Position numbers and translations under genes: made by a program. This document shows positions 1 through 6,432 of a stretch of DNA of 6,532 nt, piece after piece. The notes beneath the pieces are model-generated. The model saw only the letters and a list, made by a program, of their open reading frames with translations. It made no database searches and had not been told where the DNA came from. The DNA is from Acidobacteriota bacterium. GTDB taxonomy: Bacteria > Acidobacteriota > Terriglobia > Terriglobales > Acidobacteriaceae. Position 1 is the stretch's first letter. Every line of letters starts with the position of its first letter. Location of the stretch: the NCBI GenBank assembly GCA_021778875.1, contig JAJYBT010000153.1, positions 1-6,532 of the forward strand, in the 5' to 3' direction.

Positions 1-17
1 GTCGTGTCGGTCGCCAT
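1..17 (-). CDS. Partial downstream gene of a molybdenum-hydroxylase operon (first five codons only)
   Basis: An ATG at 17-15 on the minus strand opens a frame reading M-A-T-D-T before the window ends. It is preceded at good distance by AGGAGAG, and this ribosome binding site overlaps the TAG stop of the upstream [2Fe-2S] subunit gene, so the two are probably translationally coupled. In operons of this family the iron-sulfur subunit gene is usually followed by the FAD-binding or the molybdopterin-binding subunit, so one of those is expected. Five codons cannot say which; the identity is inferred from context alone. Confidence 0.55.
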
Positions 18-28
18 GAGATTCTCTC

Positions 29-703
29 CTACGCCTTGCGCGCAATCTGACTGGCTGCGTCAAGCGCTGCTGCAAAAATCTTCGGGTAGGTGCCGCAGCG
101 GCAAAGATTGCCGGAGACGGCGTGGCGCACATCGGCCTCAGTGGGATGAGGATTCTTCTCGATTAGCGATGCGCAGCTCATCACCATGCCCGGCGTGCAG
201 AAGCCGCACTGCATGGCATCGTGACGCACAAAGGCTGCCTGTACCTCGTGGATCTCGTTCTCGCCTGCGATGCCTTCAATCGTTGTGATCTCGTGCCCCA
301 CGGCATCGATGGCAAGCGTCATGCAACTGTTCACCGGCATCTTGTCCAGCAGCACCGTGCAGCTGGAGCACACGCCGCGATCGCAGCTCACCTTGGTGCC
401 CGTCATGTTCAGTTGGATGCGCAGTGCATCGGCCAGCGTGGTGCGCGGCTCAATGTGCAGCGCGCGTTCTCTCCCGTTCACACGCAGTGTCACAGCGAAC
501 GGCTCGGAGCTGAATTCCTTCACGCTGCTGGGCGTGGCCGCGAGGGCCCCCTGCTGAAATCCCTGCACGCCATCCAGCAGAGCGGTGCCGGCAGCAGTGA
601 TACCCGCGCCCTTCAGAAAGCCGCGGCGCGTAATGCCTGCGCTGGATGGTGTCGGGGGCGGAGTCTCGGCCGTAATTTTCGGCGGCGATGATTGGTCTGA
701 CAT
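29..703 (-). CDS. Tat-exported [2Fe-2S] subunit of a periplasmic aldehyde/xanthine-type oxidoreductase (PaoA/XdhC-like)
   Basis: This 224-aa protein should be the electron-transfer subunit of a molybdenum hydroxylase, passing electrons between the molybdopterin site and FAD. Residues 25-31 (TRRGFLK) followed by an Ala/Gly-rich stretch form a twin-arginine signal, so the folded complex would work in the periplasm, as for E. coli PaoABC. Residues about 68-145 form a plant-type ferredoxin domain with C107, C112, C115 and C127 (C-x4-C-x2-C-x11-C). Residues 146-220 form the helical second [2Fe-2S] domain with C166, C169, C201 and C203 (CGFC and CRC). All eight ligands are intact and the length is normal (E. 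coli PaoA is about 229 aa). The frame is open to 928, but the ATG at 703 is chosen because AAAGGAGA lies just upstream and the Tat signal then begins properly. Substrate cannot be told from this subunit. Confidence 0.93.
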   Translation of the reverse strand: MSDQSSPPKITAETPPPTPSSAGITRRGFLKGAGITAAGTALLDGVQGFQQGALAATPSSVKEFSSEPFAVTLRVNGRERALHIEPRTTLADALRIQLNMTGTKVSCDRGVCSSCTVLLDKMPVNSCMTLAIDAVGHEITTIEGIAGENEIHEVQAAFVRHDAMQCGFCTPGMVMSCASLIEKNPHPTEADVRHAVSGNLCRCGTYPKIFAAALDAASQIARKA

Positions 704-708
704 GCCTG

Positions 709-716
709 TCTCCTTT
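709..716 (-). promoter_or_regulatory. Ribosome binding site fixing the start of the [2Fe-2S] subunit gene
   Basis: The minus strand reads AAAGGAGA ending five bases before the ATG at 703. It argues against the longer open frame reaching 928, which would bury the Tat signal about 75 residues in. Confidence 0.8.
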
Positions 717-1001
717 GCCTTGTGGAGCCGGGTTAACCGAATTTCCTGTTGTTCGCCATGCATGCCGGCGACACTCACTGGAAAACGAAGAAGCGCTCTG
801 GCCTGGATCGTGAAAAAGCTTGCAAAACCTGCAAAGGATTGGCTTGCTGTGCGGTTGATGCCCCGGCCGATCTGAGCGCGGCGCGTGGGTTCCGCAAAAA
901 CAGCACCAGTATAGTCCTGCCCCCGCAAATTTGGGGAGAGAAAAAATCGTGCGACTGTGAAACCGAATTACGAAAGCAGGTATCGCCTTTGAGCCTGCAA
1001 G

Positions 1002-1011
1002 TGCAATTGCA
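1002..1011. promoter_or_regulatory. Perfect 10-bp palindrome TGCAATTGCA upstream of the promoter (candidate operator)
   Basis: TGCAATTGCA is its own reverse complement and ends 12 bases before the -35 box of the rightward promoter, roughly -58 to -49 from the predicted transcription start. That is a usual place for an activator site. The palindrome is seen; the regulatory role is inferred. Confidence 0.35.
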
Positions 1012-1012
1012 T

Positions 1013-1038
1013 CAGCGCTGCGCTTGGCCACAGCGCTG
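1013..1038. repeat. Two identical palindromes CAGCGCTG flanking the -35 box (candidate operator pair)
   Basis: CAGCGCTG occurs at 1013-1020 and again at 1031-1038, 18 bases apart centre to centre. Each copy is a perfect 8-bp palindrome, and both are followed by C. The first ends four bases before the -35 hexamer and the second begins two bases after it, so a protein bound to either would collide with RNA polymerase. This suggests a repressor operator, although GC-rich 8-mers recur by chance in such genomes. Confidence 0.4.
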
Positions 1039-1053
1039 CCCCCCGCGTATAAT
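1024..1053 (+). promoter_or_regulatory. Sigma70-like promoter for the secreted-protein operon
   Basis: A perfect -10 TATAAT at 1048-1053 is paired with TTGGCC at 1024-1029 (4 of 6 to TTGACA) across an 18-base spacer. Transcription should start near 1060, giving a leader of about 40 bases before the ATG at 1099. A consensus -10 in an otherwise very GC-rich region is unlikely by chance. Confidence 0.75.
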
Positions 1054-1084
1054 CGCGTTGAGTTTGCACCTATTTCTCCCCCCC

Positions 1085-1089
1085 GGAGG
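1085..1089 (+). promoter_or_regulatory. Ribosome binding site GGAGG
   Basis: A consensus GGAGG lies nine bases before the ATG at 1099. It decides that start over an in-frame upstream opening at 1024, which would lie upstream of the predicted transcription start. Confidence 0.8.
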
Positions 1090-1098
1090 CAGCAGAAA

Positions 1099-1509
1099 AT
1101 GCACCTTGAACCAAAGCAGTTTGTGAAAGCTCTCACGGCTGGCGTGCTCGTTTCGCTCTTCGCCGCGCCGCAGTGCCTCTTCGCAGAGGCGTCCAACCAC
1201 CTCGTGAGCCCTTCCGATCTTCAAAAGGCCGCGGTGGATGCTTCGCAACGGAGGAAGCAGAATCTCGATTCGCTCAACGGATTCCTCTCTTCCGAGAAGG
1301 CGCAGAAGGCCCTGGCCTCAGCGCATATGAATCCGCAGCAGGTCCAGAAGGCGGTCGCGGGCCTCAGCGATGACGAACTGGCACAGTTGGCCGCGCGGGC
1401 AAACAAGGCCCAGGCTGACTTCGCCGCCGGCAATCTCACGGACCATGATCTCCTGATCATCCTCATCGCCATCGCTGCTCTCGTCCTGATCATCGTCGCT
1501 GTCCATTGA
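1099..1509 (+). CDS. PA2779-family-like exported protein with C-terminal membrane tail
   Basis: This 136-aa protein has a signal peptide (residues 1 to about 29, probable cut after CLFA). A charged, Ala/Gln-rich helical middle follows (about 35-110), with the segment MNPQQVQKAVAGLSDDELAQ at 77-96. The C-terminal hydrophobic segment spans about 118-135 (LLIILIAIAAL core). The combination of 'position-P-x-x-V...V-x-x-LSDDELAQLA' and a terminal membrane helix matches what I know of the PA2779 family, small proteins of unknown function encoded beside PA2778-type C39-like peptidases. The next gene here is exactly such a peptidase, which strengthens the call. The short linker 108-112 (FAAGN) just before the membrane segment is where a C39-type enzyme could cut; that is speculation. 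It is first gene of the operon behind a TATAAT promoter and a GGAGG site. Confidence 0.8.
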   Translation: MHLEPKQFVKALTAGVLVSLFAAPQCLFAEASNHLVSPSDLQKAAVDASQRRKQNLDSLNGFLSSEKAQKALASAHMNPQQVQKAVAGLSDDELAQLAARANKAQADFAAGNLTDHDLLIILIAIAALVLIIVAVH

Positions 1510-1520
1510 GCATAGGCACA

Positions 1521-2075
1521 ATGCCACGCAGAATCTTCAGACTCGCACTCCTGATGCTCTGTCTGTGTGGCATTGCGTTCGCAGGCGATCTCGCAGGCGT
1601 ATGGCTCGACGTTCCATTTGTGAAGCAGGAGCGCGAAGGCTGCGGAGCTGCCACCATTGCCATGGTCATGCAGTATTGGCAGCAGCATCAGGGCCGGCCA
1701 GCCAGCCCGGATGCGCAGGCTCAGCACATTCTGCGCGCGCTGCACTCTGACGCCGCGCACGGAATCTTCGCCTCAGACATGGTGCGGTATTTTCAGCAGA
1801 ATGGATATCGCACCTTCGCCTTCTCCGCGGAGTGGGCCGACCTCGCTCCCCAGTTGGAAAAAGGCCGTCCGCTCATCGCTGCGCTCAAGCCGGACTCCAG
1901 CAATTCGCTTCACTATGTCGTCGTCGCGGGAGTGGACCCGGAGCATCAGCTCGTGCTCCTCAACGATCCCGCGCAGCGCAAACTCCTCAAAGAGGACAAA
2001 TCCAGATTCGAGCGCGAGTGGAAGGCCGCGGGCCATTGGACGCTGCTCGCCGTGCCCGCCGCTCCTTCGCGCTGA
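1521..2075 (+). CDS. Secreted C39-like cysteine peptidase (PA2778-like, no TPR domain)
   Basis: A 184-aa protein with a signal peptide (1 to about 21, cut after AFA) followed by a single papain-like C39 domain. Q36 (oxyanion hole) and C41 (nucleophile, in EGCGAA) form the first catalytic block, H131 (LHYVVVAG) supplies the histidine and D149 (LLNDP) the acidic residue. C39 domains are best known from bacteriocin-exporting ABC transporters, where they remove leaders after double glycine; this one stands alone in the periplasm. PA2778 of Pseudomonas has a C39-like domain followed by TPRs; here the protein ends at the C39 domain. The start is uncertain: an in-frame TTG at 1506 overlaps the previous stop, but the ATG at 1521 gives a standard signal peptide. 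The ribosome binding site is weak, so coupling to the upstream gene (11-base gap) is likely. Confidence 0.85.
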   Translation: MPRRIFRLALLMLCLCGIAFAGDLAGVWLDVPFVKQEREGCGAATIAMVMQYWQQHQGRPASPDAQAQHILRALHSDAAHGIFASDMVRYFQQNGYRTFAFSAEWADLAPQLEKGRPLIAALKPDSSNSLHYVVVAGVDPEHQLVLLNDPAQRKLLKEDKSRFEREWKAAGHWTLLAVPAAPSR

Positions 2076-2151
2076 AACGGCCGGCGACGCAACGGCGTGC
2101 CTGCGTGACATCCAATGTGCAGCCAGTCTTCGAATGAGGGACTCCGCAAAG

Positions 2152-3840
2152 ATGCCGCGTTTGCACATCGCTCTCGTTCTCCTCTGCGGTTGCCTTGGCC
2201 TGGCAGCCCAGGCCGCGCTCGCCCAGGCTCCCTCGGCACAGGAGATGCAAGCGCTCGCAGACGCCCGGCGCTGGTCTGACATTGTGCATCGGCTCGAGCC
2301 GCTCCCCTCGCGCTCGGCAGACATGGATTACTACTACGGCTCGGCGCTGGCCCATCTCGAGCGATGGAGCGACGCGGAGTGCGCGCTGAGTGCTGGCAGC
2401 CGTCTTGCTCCATCCGATCCAAGATTCCCCGTCGAACTCGCCGGAATAGCCTTTCGCCAGAAGAACTATCCCACGGCCGTCCATCGCCTGCGCAAGGCCA
2501 TCAAACTCGCGCCCCGCGATGCCTACGCCAACGACTTCCTAGCCACAACCTATTTTCTCGAAGGCAATCTCGAAGCGGCGCTCAAGTACTGGAATCGCAT
2601 CGGCAAGCCGGAAATCGCAGAGATCCGCGCCGAGCCTGAACCGCGCGTTTCGCCTGCGCTCCTCGACCACGCATTCGCGTTTTCGCCTGCCAGTACGCTC
2701 CGACTGCAGGATTTCCTCACCACGGATGCGCGCATGCGCAGCCTGGGAATCTTTCCGCAATACCACTTCGATCTCCGCGCGCGCGACGATGGCAAATTCG
2801 ATGTTCAGTTCCGTGCCAACGAGCGCAACGGATTTGGCGAAAGCAAGTGGGCAGCGCTGTTCTTGCTACTCCGCGAACTCCCATTTCAGGGCGTCGATCC
2901 CGAGTTCTACAACATGCATCGTCAGGCCATCAATCTCGTTTCGCTGGTTCGCTGGGACGCACAAAAGCGGCGCGTATATGCGCAGTTTTCCGGCCCCTTC
3001 CAGCACAGCGCCAGATACCGCTACGCAGTAACGACAGACCTGCGCAATGAAAACTGGGTCTTGAGGAATTCATTTGCAGGTCCAGCCCCCGCGCTCGGCA
3101 GCCTCAACCTGCGCCATGAGTTGGTTGCCTTCAGTCTCTCTTCCACATCGAGTGAGCGGCTCCTCTGGTCGGCCGGTGCTGAAGTTTCTCATCGCGACTT
3201 CCGCAGCGTCGTTTCCGGTTCGGTCCTCACCCCGCAAATGCTGTCTGCGGGCTATCAGCTCAAGCAGTTGCTCCAACTGTCCGCGCCCGTGTGGAGCGTT
3301 CCCGAACGCCGCTTCACCATGAACGCAGCAGCCTCCTCGCAGGCGGCGCGGCTCTGGTCGCAGCATGATGAGGCGTTCGAGAAACTCACCGCCTCGCTCG
3401 CCTCGCGCTGGTTTCCTCAGGCAGAGGGAGACGATTACGAGACGCAGCAGCAGTTCCGCGCCGGCAGAACCTTCGGGCAGGCGCCCTTCGACGAGCTCTT
3501 CATGCTCGGCCTCGAACGCGATAACGACCTCCCCATGCGCGCCCACATCGGCACGCGTGACGGACGCAAAGGCAGCGCTCCGCTGGGCCGCGACTACTTT
3601 CTCGCCTCCTGGGAGATGGACAAGATTCTCTATGGCAACGGCATCATCGCCGTGAAGCTTGGCCCGTTTCTCGACACAGGCAAAATCACGGATCCCTCAA
3701 CACAGCTCGGCTCGCAAAAGTGGCTCTGGGACACCGGAGCGCAGCTCAAGCTGCGCGTCTTCGGCGAAACCGTCGCTTTCTCATACGGCAAAGATCTTCG
3801 CTCCGGCAACAACGCCTTTTACGTAACTCTGCTTCAGTAG
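2152..3840 (+). CDS. TPR-POTRA-Omp85-type outer-membrane barrel protein
   Basis: A 562-aa exported protein. Residues 1 to about 24 are a signal peptide (AALA then Q). About 28-150 are TPR-like helical pairs, e.g. YYYGSALAHLERWSDAECAL, FRQKNYPTAVHRLRKAIKLA and TYFLEGNLEAALKYW. About 155-226 resemble one POTRA domain: strands and helices ending in LGIF, then DDGKFDVQFRANER. About 227-562 look like an outer-membrane barrel with alternating strands, a possible loop-6 motif (MRAH at 462-465, compare VRGF/Y), a late strand LGPFLDTGKI, and a final strand FYVTLLQ typical of BamA/D15 surface-antigen proteins. The ATG at 2152 is preceded by GAGGG at 11 bases; an ATG at 2134 would add six residues. The frame stays open upstream over the peptidase gene without meaning. 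Probably co-transcribed with the peptidase (76-base gap). Function unknown: a secretion or assembly pore is plausible. Confidence 0.8.
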   Translation: MPRLHIALVLLCGCLGLAAQAALAQAPSAQEMQALADARRWSDIVHRLEPLPSRSADMDYYYGSALAHLERWSDAECALSAGSRLAPSDPRFPVELAGIAFRQKNYPTAVHRLRKAIKLAPRDAYANDFLATTYFLEGNLEAALKYWNRIGKPEIAEIRAEPEPRVSPALLDHAFAFSPASTLRLQDFLTTDARMRSLGIFPQYHFDLRARDDGKFDVQFRANERNGFGESKWAALFLLLRELPFQGVDPEFYNMHRQAINLVSLVRWDAQKRRVYAQFSGPFQHSARYRYAVTTDLRNENWVLRNSFAGPAPALGSLNLRHELVAFSLSSTSSERLLWSAGAEVSHRDFRSVVSGSVLTPQMLSAGYQLKQLLQLSAPVWSVPERRFTMNAAASSQAARLWSQHDEAFEKLTASLASRWFPQAEGDDYETQQQFRAGRTFGQAPFDELFMLGLERDNDLPMRAHIGTRDGRKGSAPLGRDYFLASWEMDKILYGNGIIAVKLGPFLDTGKITDPSTQLGSQKWLWDTGAQLKLRVFGETVAFSYGKDLRSGNNAFYVTLLQ

Positions 3841-3890
3841 AGCCACTCAAAGATGCTCCGCCTGAGCATGTTCATGCCCTCCGTGGCTAC
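3837..3890 (+). other. Nested hairpin at the 3' end of the barrel gene
   Basis: An inner perfect stem ATGCTC/GAGCAT (3853-3858 and 3864-3869) has a 5-base loop. It sits inside an outer stem in which GTAG and CCAC (3837-3840, 3843-3846) pair with GTGGCTAC (3883-3890), leaving a 2-base bulge. The outer stem includes the TAG stop codon. No T-run follows, so it is not a standard intrinsic terminator; it could protect the mRNA end or work with Rho. Seen by eye, not folded. Confidence 0.35.
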
Positions 3891-4002
3891 CCCCATCCCA
3901 TGCTCAAGAGAAGTGCCGCTCTTGATTCCCGATATCATCCAGTGATTCCGCTGCGCCGTGCCGCTGCCCGCTGCAACCTGCGAAGATAGAGTTACAACGC
4001 GA

Positions 4003-4986
4003 ATGAAGGAGACAGCCGCTCAGGCCCGACTTATCATGCGCCGTGTTGCATTGATCTACAATCCGGTTTCCGGGCAGCACTCCGCGCGCCGGGCCACCGT
4101 CATCCCTGACGCGCTTGCCATGCTGCGCAGCGCGGGCATTCAGGCCGAGGCGCTGGAGACCGATGCGCCCGGCAGCGCCGGCGCGCGCGCTGAAGAAGCC
4201 ATGCAGCGCGGCTGCGATACGATTCTCGCTTGTGGCGGCGATGGCACTGTGCATGAGGTTCTGCAGCGCCTCGTCGGCACGCACGTCGCGCTCGGTGTCG
4301 TGCCCATGGGCACAGCCAATGCGCTCGCGCAGGATCTCGGCCTCGGCAAATCCCCTTTGAAGGCTGTGCGCCTGCTGCTTTCTGCCAAGCCCACGCAGGT
4401 CCCCGTGGGCCGCATCCACTATCACGACAGCTCCGGCTCACCGTGCTCGCGCTACTTCACCGTTGCCGCCGGAATCGGCGCGGATGCGCTTCTCATGTCC
4501 AGGCTCGATGCGGGACTCAAGCGCCGGTTCGGCTATGTGCTCTATCTCATTGAGGCATTCCGCGTCTGGGCCACCAGTTCGTTCCCGCTCTTCCAGGCGG
4601 AGTTGATCGAGACCCCCGACGCGCAACCCCGCGTCGAGCATGTCTCGCAGATCCTCGCTGTGCGTGTTCGATCATTCGGCGGAGTGCTCGGCAGGCTTGC
4701 TCCCGGCGCTGCTCTCAGCAAAGGCTCTCTACGCCTTCTGGCCTTCAAGACGCGCAGCCGCTTTCGTTATCTCAGCTTTCTCGTTGCCGTGCTCGCCGGA
4801 CGCCATACTTTCCGCAAACAGGTTGAACTGCTTGAGGCTGCCTCCGTCCGGTGCACTCCGCTGAGTGGATCCTCCGTGCCGATCTTCGTCGAGGCCGATG
4901 GTGAAGTGCTGGGGGCGATGCCCGTAATCATTGAAGTCGCCCCGCAGAAGCTCACCCTGCTGATGCCGCGCAGCGCCCAGCCCTGA
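4003..4986 (+). CDS. Diacylglycerol kinase family lipid kinase (DagK/YegS/LcbK-like)
   Basis: A 327-aa cytoplasmic lipid kinase that would transfer phosphate from ATP to diacylglycerol or a related lipid alcohol. In order: YNPVSG (19-24) at the first strand, the nucleotide-binding GGDGT (78-82), PMGTAN (101-106) followed by ALAQDLGL, and near the C-terminus FVEADGE (295-301), the usual DxE-type motif of the family. Length is normal (about 300-330 aa). GTAN in place of the GTGN of many DagK enzymes is also seen in the wider family, so substrate is not settled. The start is uncertain: GTG 3958, ATG 4003 or ATG 4036 are all in frame. None has a good Shine-Dalgarno at normal spacing, and the conserved domain begins just after 4036. 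No strong promoter is seen in the 162-base gap upstream; it may be read from the preceding operon. Confidence 0.9.
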   Translation: MKETAAQARLIMRRVALIYNPVSGQHSARRATVIPDALAMLRSAGIQAEALETDAPGSAGARAEEAMQRGCDTILACGGDGTVHEVLQRLVGTHVALGVVPMGTANALAQDLGLGKSPLKAVRLLLSAKPTQVPVGRIHYHDSSGSPCSRYFTVAAGIGADALLMSRLDAGLKRRFGYVLYLIEAFRVWATSSFPLFQAELIETPDAQPRVEHVSQILAVRVRSFGGVLGRLAPGAALSKGSLRLLAFKTRSRFRYLSFLVAVLAGRHTFRKQVELLEAASVRCTPLSGSSVPIFVEADGEVLGAMPVIIEVAPQKLTLLMPRSAQP

Positions 4987-4987
4987 T

Positions 4988-5008
4988 GCCAGATACTGGC
5001 TTTGCTCT
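4988..5008 (+). terminator. Short hairpin with T-rich tail after the lipid kinase gene
   Basis: GCCAG-ATA-CTGGC (4988-5000) is followed by TTTGCTCT, two bases after the TGA stop and between two convergent genes. The stem is only 5 bp with a 3-base loop and the T-tract is interrupted, so it is at best a weak intrinsic terminator. On the opposite strand no T-run follows. Confidence 0.45.
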
Positions 5009-5026
5009 AACGGGATCTCGAATTGA

Positions 5027-6331
5027 CTATTGCGGTTCGGCGGTAGCAGGCGGAATGGCAGATTCCGGCGAAGGCGTCACAGCCTTCAACGCGTCCAGTT
5101 CAGTCAGAACGGCGTGCCAGCGAGCCGGGTCCTTCCTGGTCTCGATCGGCAGCGAAAGATCGGAATAGAACGCGAGAATGTTATCGCGCAGTTGGGGCGA
5201 AGTCAGATCGAACTTGCTCGTGGTCAGCTTGGCAAGCAGGCTTGCATAGGTCTGGTCGGCAAGTGAATATTCCGCTGCCTTGGTCTTGATGCCGTCATCG
5301 AGATCGTAGTTGGGCAGCGCCAGCGTTCCCGCGCGCTCTTCGTGCAGATAAACACGGTACTGATCAACGGTGGCGTTGATGCTTTTGATGTATAAGTCTT
5401 CTGTTTGCGGCGTAGGGTTATTGAATCCCATTCCTTTGAATGGCCCAACCTTCGGCATAAATCGCAGGAGCGCCGCCAATATTCGTGTGCCGAGGCCCGG
5501 CTTTTGATAAGTCTTTCCCCACTCCTTCTGATAATCGGCGCGAGATATATGATACAGAAACTTCTTTCTTGCGAAGTTCGGCGTCTCACGCATGAATTCC
5601 TTCTTGTGCGTCTGAAGCGCGACCTTGGTCATTTTCGGAATCAGTTGGCTGACAGCAAAGCGATAGGTGCCAATCGCCAGGGCTTCATGCGCGAGCACGT
5701 CCTTCAACTCCACACCGTATACCACGGGAAATGTCCGCTCCAGCAGCGACTCCGAAACCTCGAATCCTATAAAGTTGTGGTATTGCTCCGGCGCATAACG
5801 TTTCATTGCCACCTGCGCCGTGTCGAAGCCGAACTCCGTTTTTAAATGTGCCGACCTGTCCTGGGCATAGCGAACGAACCGGCCGAATTTCGCTCGCAGC
5901 TTCGGATAGCGGATCGCGACAGCCTGATTGACGGCGGGGTGCCCGTCAATGTCCGACGCATAGTGCGACAACGCTCCCAAGGCGAAAGCGTACTCCTTGG
6001 CATCCTGGCTTTGACGCAGCATCTCGAGAACAAAATCCCCGCTGCGAACGTAATGCGTCAGGTCGCTGAAGGTCTTGCTCCCAAACGGGTAGTAGCCCAG
6101 GTCCTGGATGACCGAGCCTCCATAGGCGTAGGCGTGCGCTTCCTTCAACTCGGCTTCCGTCAAATTCGGAAAGCGCTGCAGCAGGAGTGGCTGAATCTCC
6201 GATGACCACACTATATCCACGATCTGTTCGTGCGTCAGAACCGAGTAGGCGCGCAAATGTTCGCTCGACAACAGCAACACCAGAATCGCTGCCGCCGTGC
6301 GGGCCGCAAGGAGACGCCATTTAACGTTCAT
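5027..6331 (-). CDS. Secreted zinc-dependent phospholipase C-like protein
   Basis: A 434-aa protein with a signal peptide (1 to about 28, cut near HLRA before YS). Its N-terminal half matches the zinc-dependent phospholipase C / S1-P1 nuclease fold. Likely metal-binding residues are H34 (LTHEQ), H66 (AHAYAYGG), D77, H93 (LTHYVRSGD), H123 and D127 (LSHYASDIDGHP), and H162 (AHLKTEFGFD). Known relatives hydrolyse phospholipid head groups outside the cytoplasm; the substrate here is not known. The C-terminal part (about 230-434) has no motif I recognise and ends in a Pro/Ser/Ala-rich tail. The ATG at 6331 gives a proper signal peptide; the frame stays open to 6469, inside the neighbouring insertion sequence, and that extension is rejected. 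The Shine-Dalgarno is weak (GAG about ten bases upstream). The gene converges on the lipid kinase gene, which acts on a possible product, diacylglycerol. Confidence 0.85.
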   Translation of the reverse strand: MNVKWRLLAARTAAAILVLLLSSEHLRAYSVLTHEQIVDIVWSSEIQPLLLQRFPNLTEAELKEAHAYAYGGSVIQDLGYYPFGSKTFSDLTHYVRSGDFVLEMLRQSQDAKEYAFALGALSHYASDIDGHPAVNQAVAIRYPKLRAKFGRFVRYAQDRSAHLKTEFGFDTAQVAMKRYAPEQYHNFIGFEVSESLLERTFPVVYGVELKDVLAHEALAIGTYRFAVSQLIPKMTKVALQTHKKEFMRETPNFARKKFLYHISRADYQKEWGKTYQKPGLGTRILAALLRFMPKVGPFKGMGFNNPTPQTEDLYIKSINATVDQYRVYLHEERAGTLALPNYDLDDGIKTKAAEYSLADQTYASLLAKLTTSKFDLTSPQLRDNILAFYSDLSLPIETRKDPARWHAVLTELDALKAVTPSPESAIPPATAEPQ

Positions 6332-6432
6332 ATAAAGCGATCTCAAGTTCAAATTCTGCCCGGAACCAGCAGAGTGATGACAATCAAGAGGATATACCCA
6401 AACCTTCGGTGGGATAATTTCACCCGTTTTAG
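6332..6432. other. Spacer between the phospholipase gene and the insertion sequence end
   Basis: About 100 bases lie between the phospholipase start and the presumed insertion site. On the minus strand I find no convincing -35/-10 pair: TATATC near 6390-6400 has no partner at 16-18 bases. The only structure noted is a weak GGTG/CACC inverted repeat near 6409-6424. The native promoter may have been displaced by the insertion. Confidence 0.4.

Larger units (their letters stand above)
704..1098. other. Divergent intergenic region
   Basis: This 395-base spacer separates the leftward oxidoreductase operon from the rightward secreted-protein operon. I see no convincing gene in it: frames crossing it are shadows or run-ons without ribosome binding sites. 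The right end holds a well-formed promoter and palindromes for the rightward genes. For the leftward genes the best -10 candidate is TATACT (minus strand, 913-908), but it has no good -35 at 16-18 bases. A perfect 8-bp palindrome GGTTAACC lies at 731-738, within the presumed leader of the leftward gene; its meaning is unknown. Confidence 0.6.

Noticed and set aside
821..840. Direct repeat TGCAAA...TGCAAA in the divergent spacer
   Set aside because: Six bases repeated twice is too short to stand above chance, and it is not placed against a recognisable promoter.
704..928. N-terminal extension of the [2Fe-2S] subunit gene
   Set aside because: It would place the Tat signal about 100 residues into the protein; the ATG at 703 has AAAGGAGA at ideal spacing.
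450..1196. Minus-strand open frame of about 248 codons across the divergent spacer
   Set aside because: It overlaps the [2Fe-2S] gene out of frame, has no ribosome binding site and shows no recognisable domain.
2087..2106. Small inverted repeat ACGCA/TGCGT between the peptidase and barrel genes
   Set aside because: Only 5 bp with a 10-base loop and no T-run; it is what chance gives in GC-rich DNA and does not support a terminator inside the operon.
1657..2151. Long in-frame opening upstream of the barrel gene, overlapping the C39 peptidase gene
   Set aside because: The translation is Ser/Arg/Pro-rich low-complexity text typical of an off-frame shadow of a GC-rich gene, and it would bury the clear signal peptide at 2152.
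3922..3938. TTGATT and TATCAT as a promoter for the lipid kinase gene
   Set aside because: The two hexamers are only five bases apart and no other -35 fits the TATCAT at 16-18 bases.
5405..5845. Plus-strand open frame of 146 codons within the phospholipase gene
   Set aside because: It is antisense to a well-supported gene, with no domain and no upstream signals.
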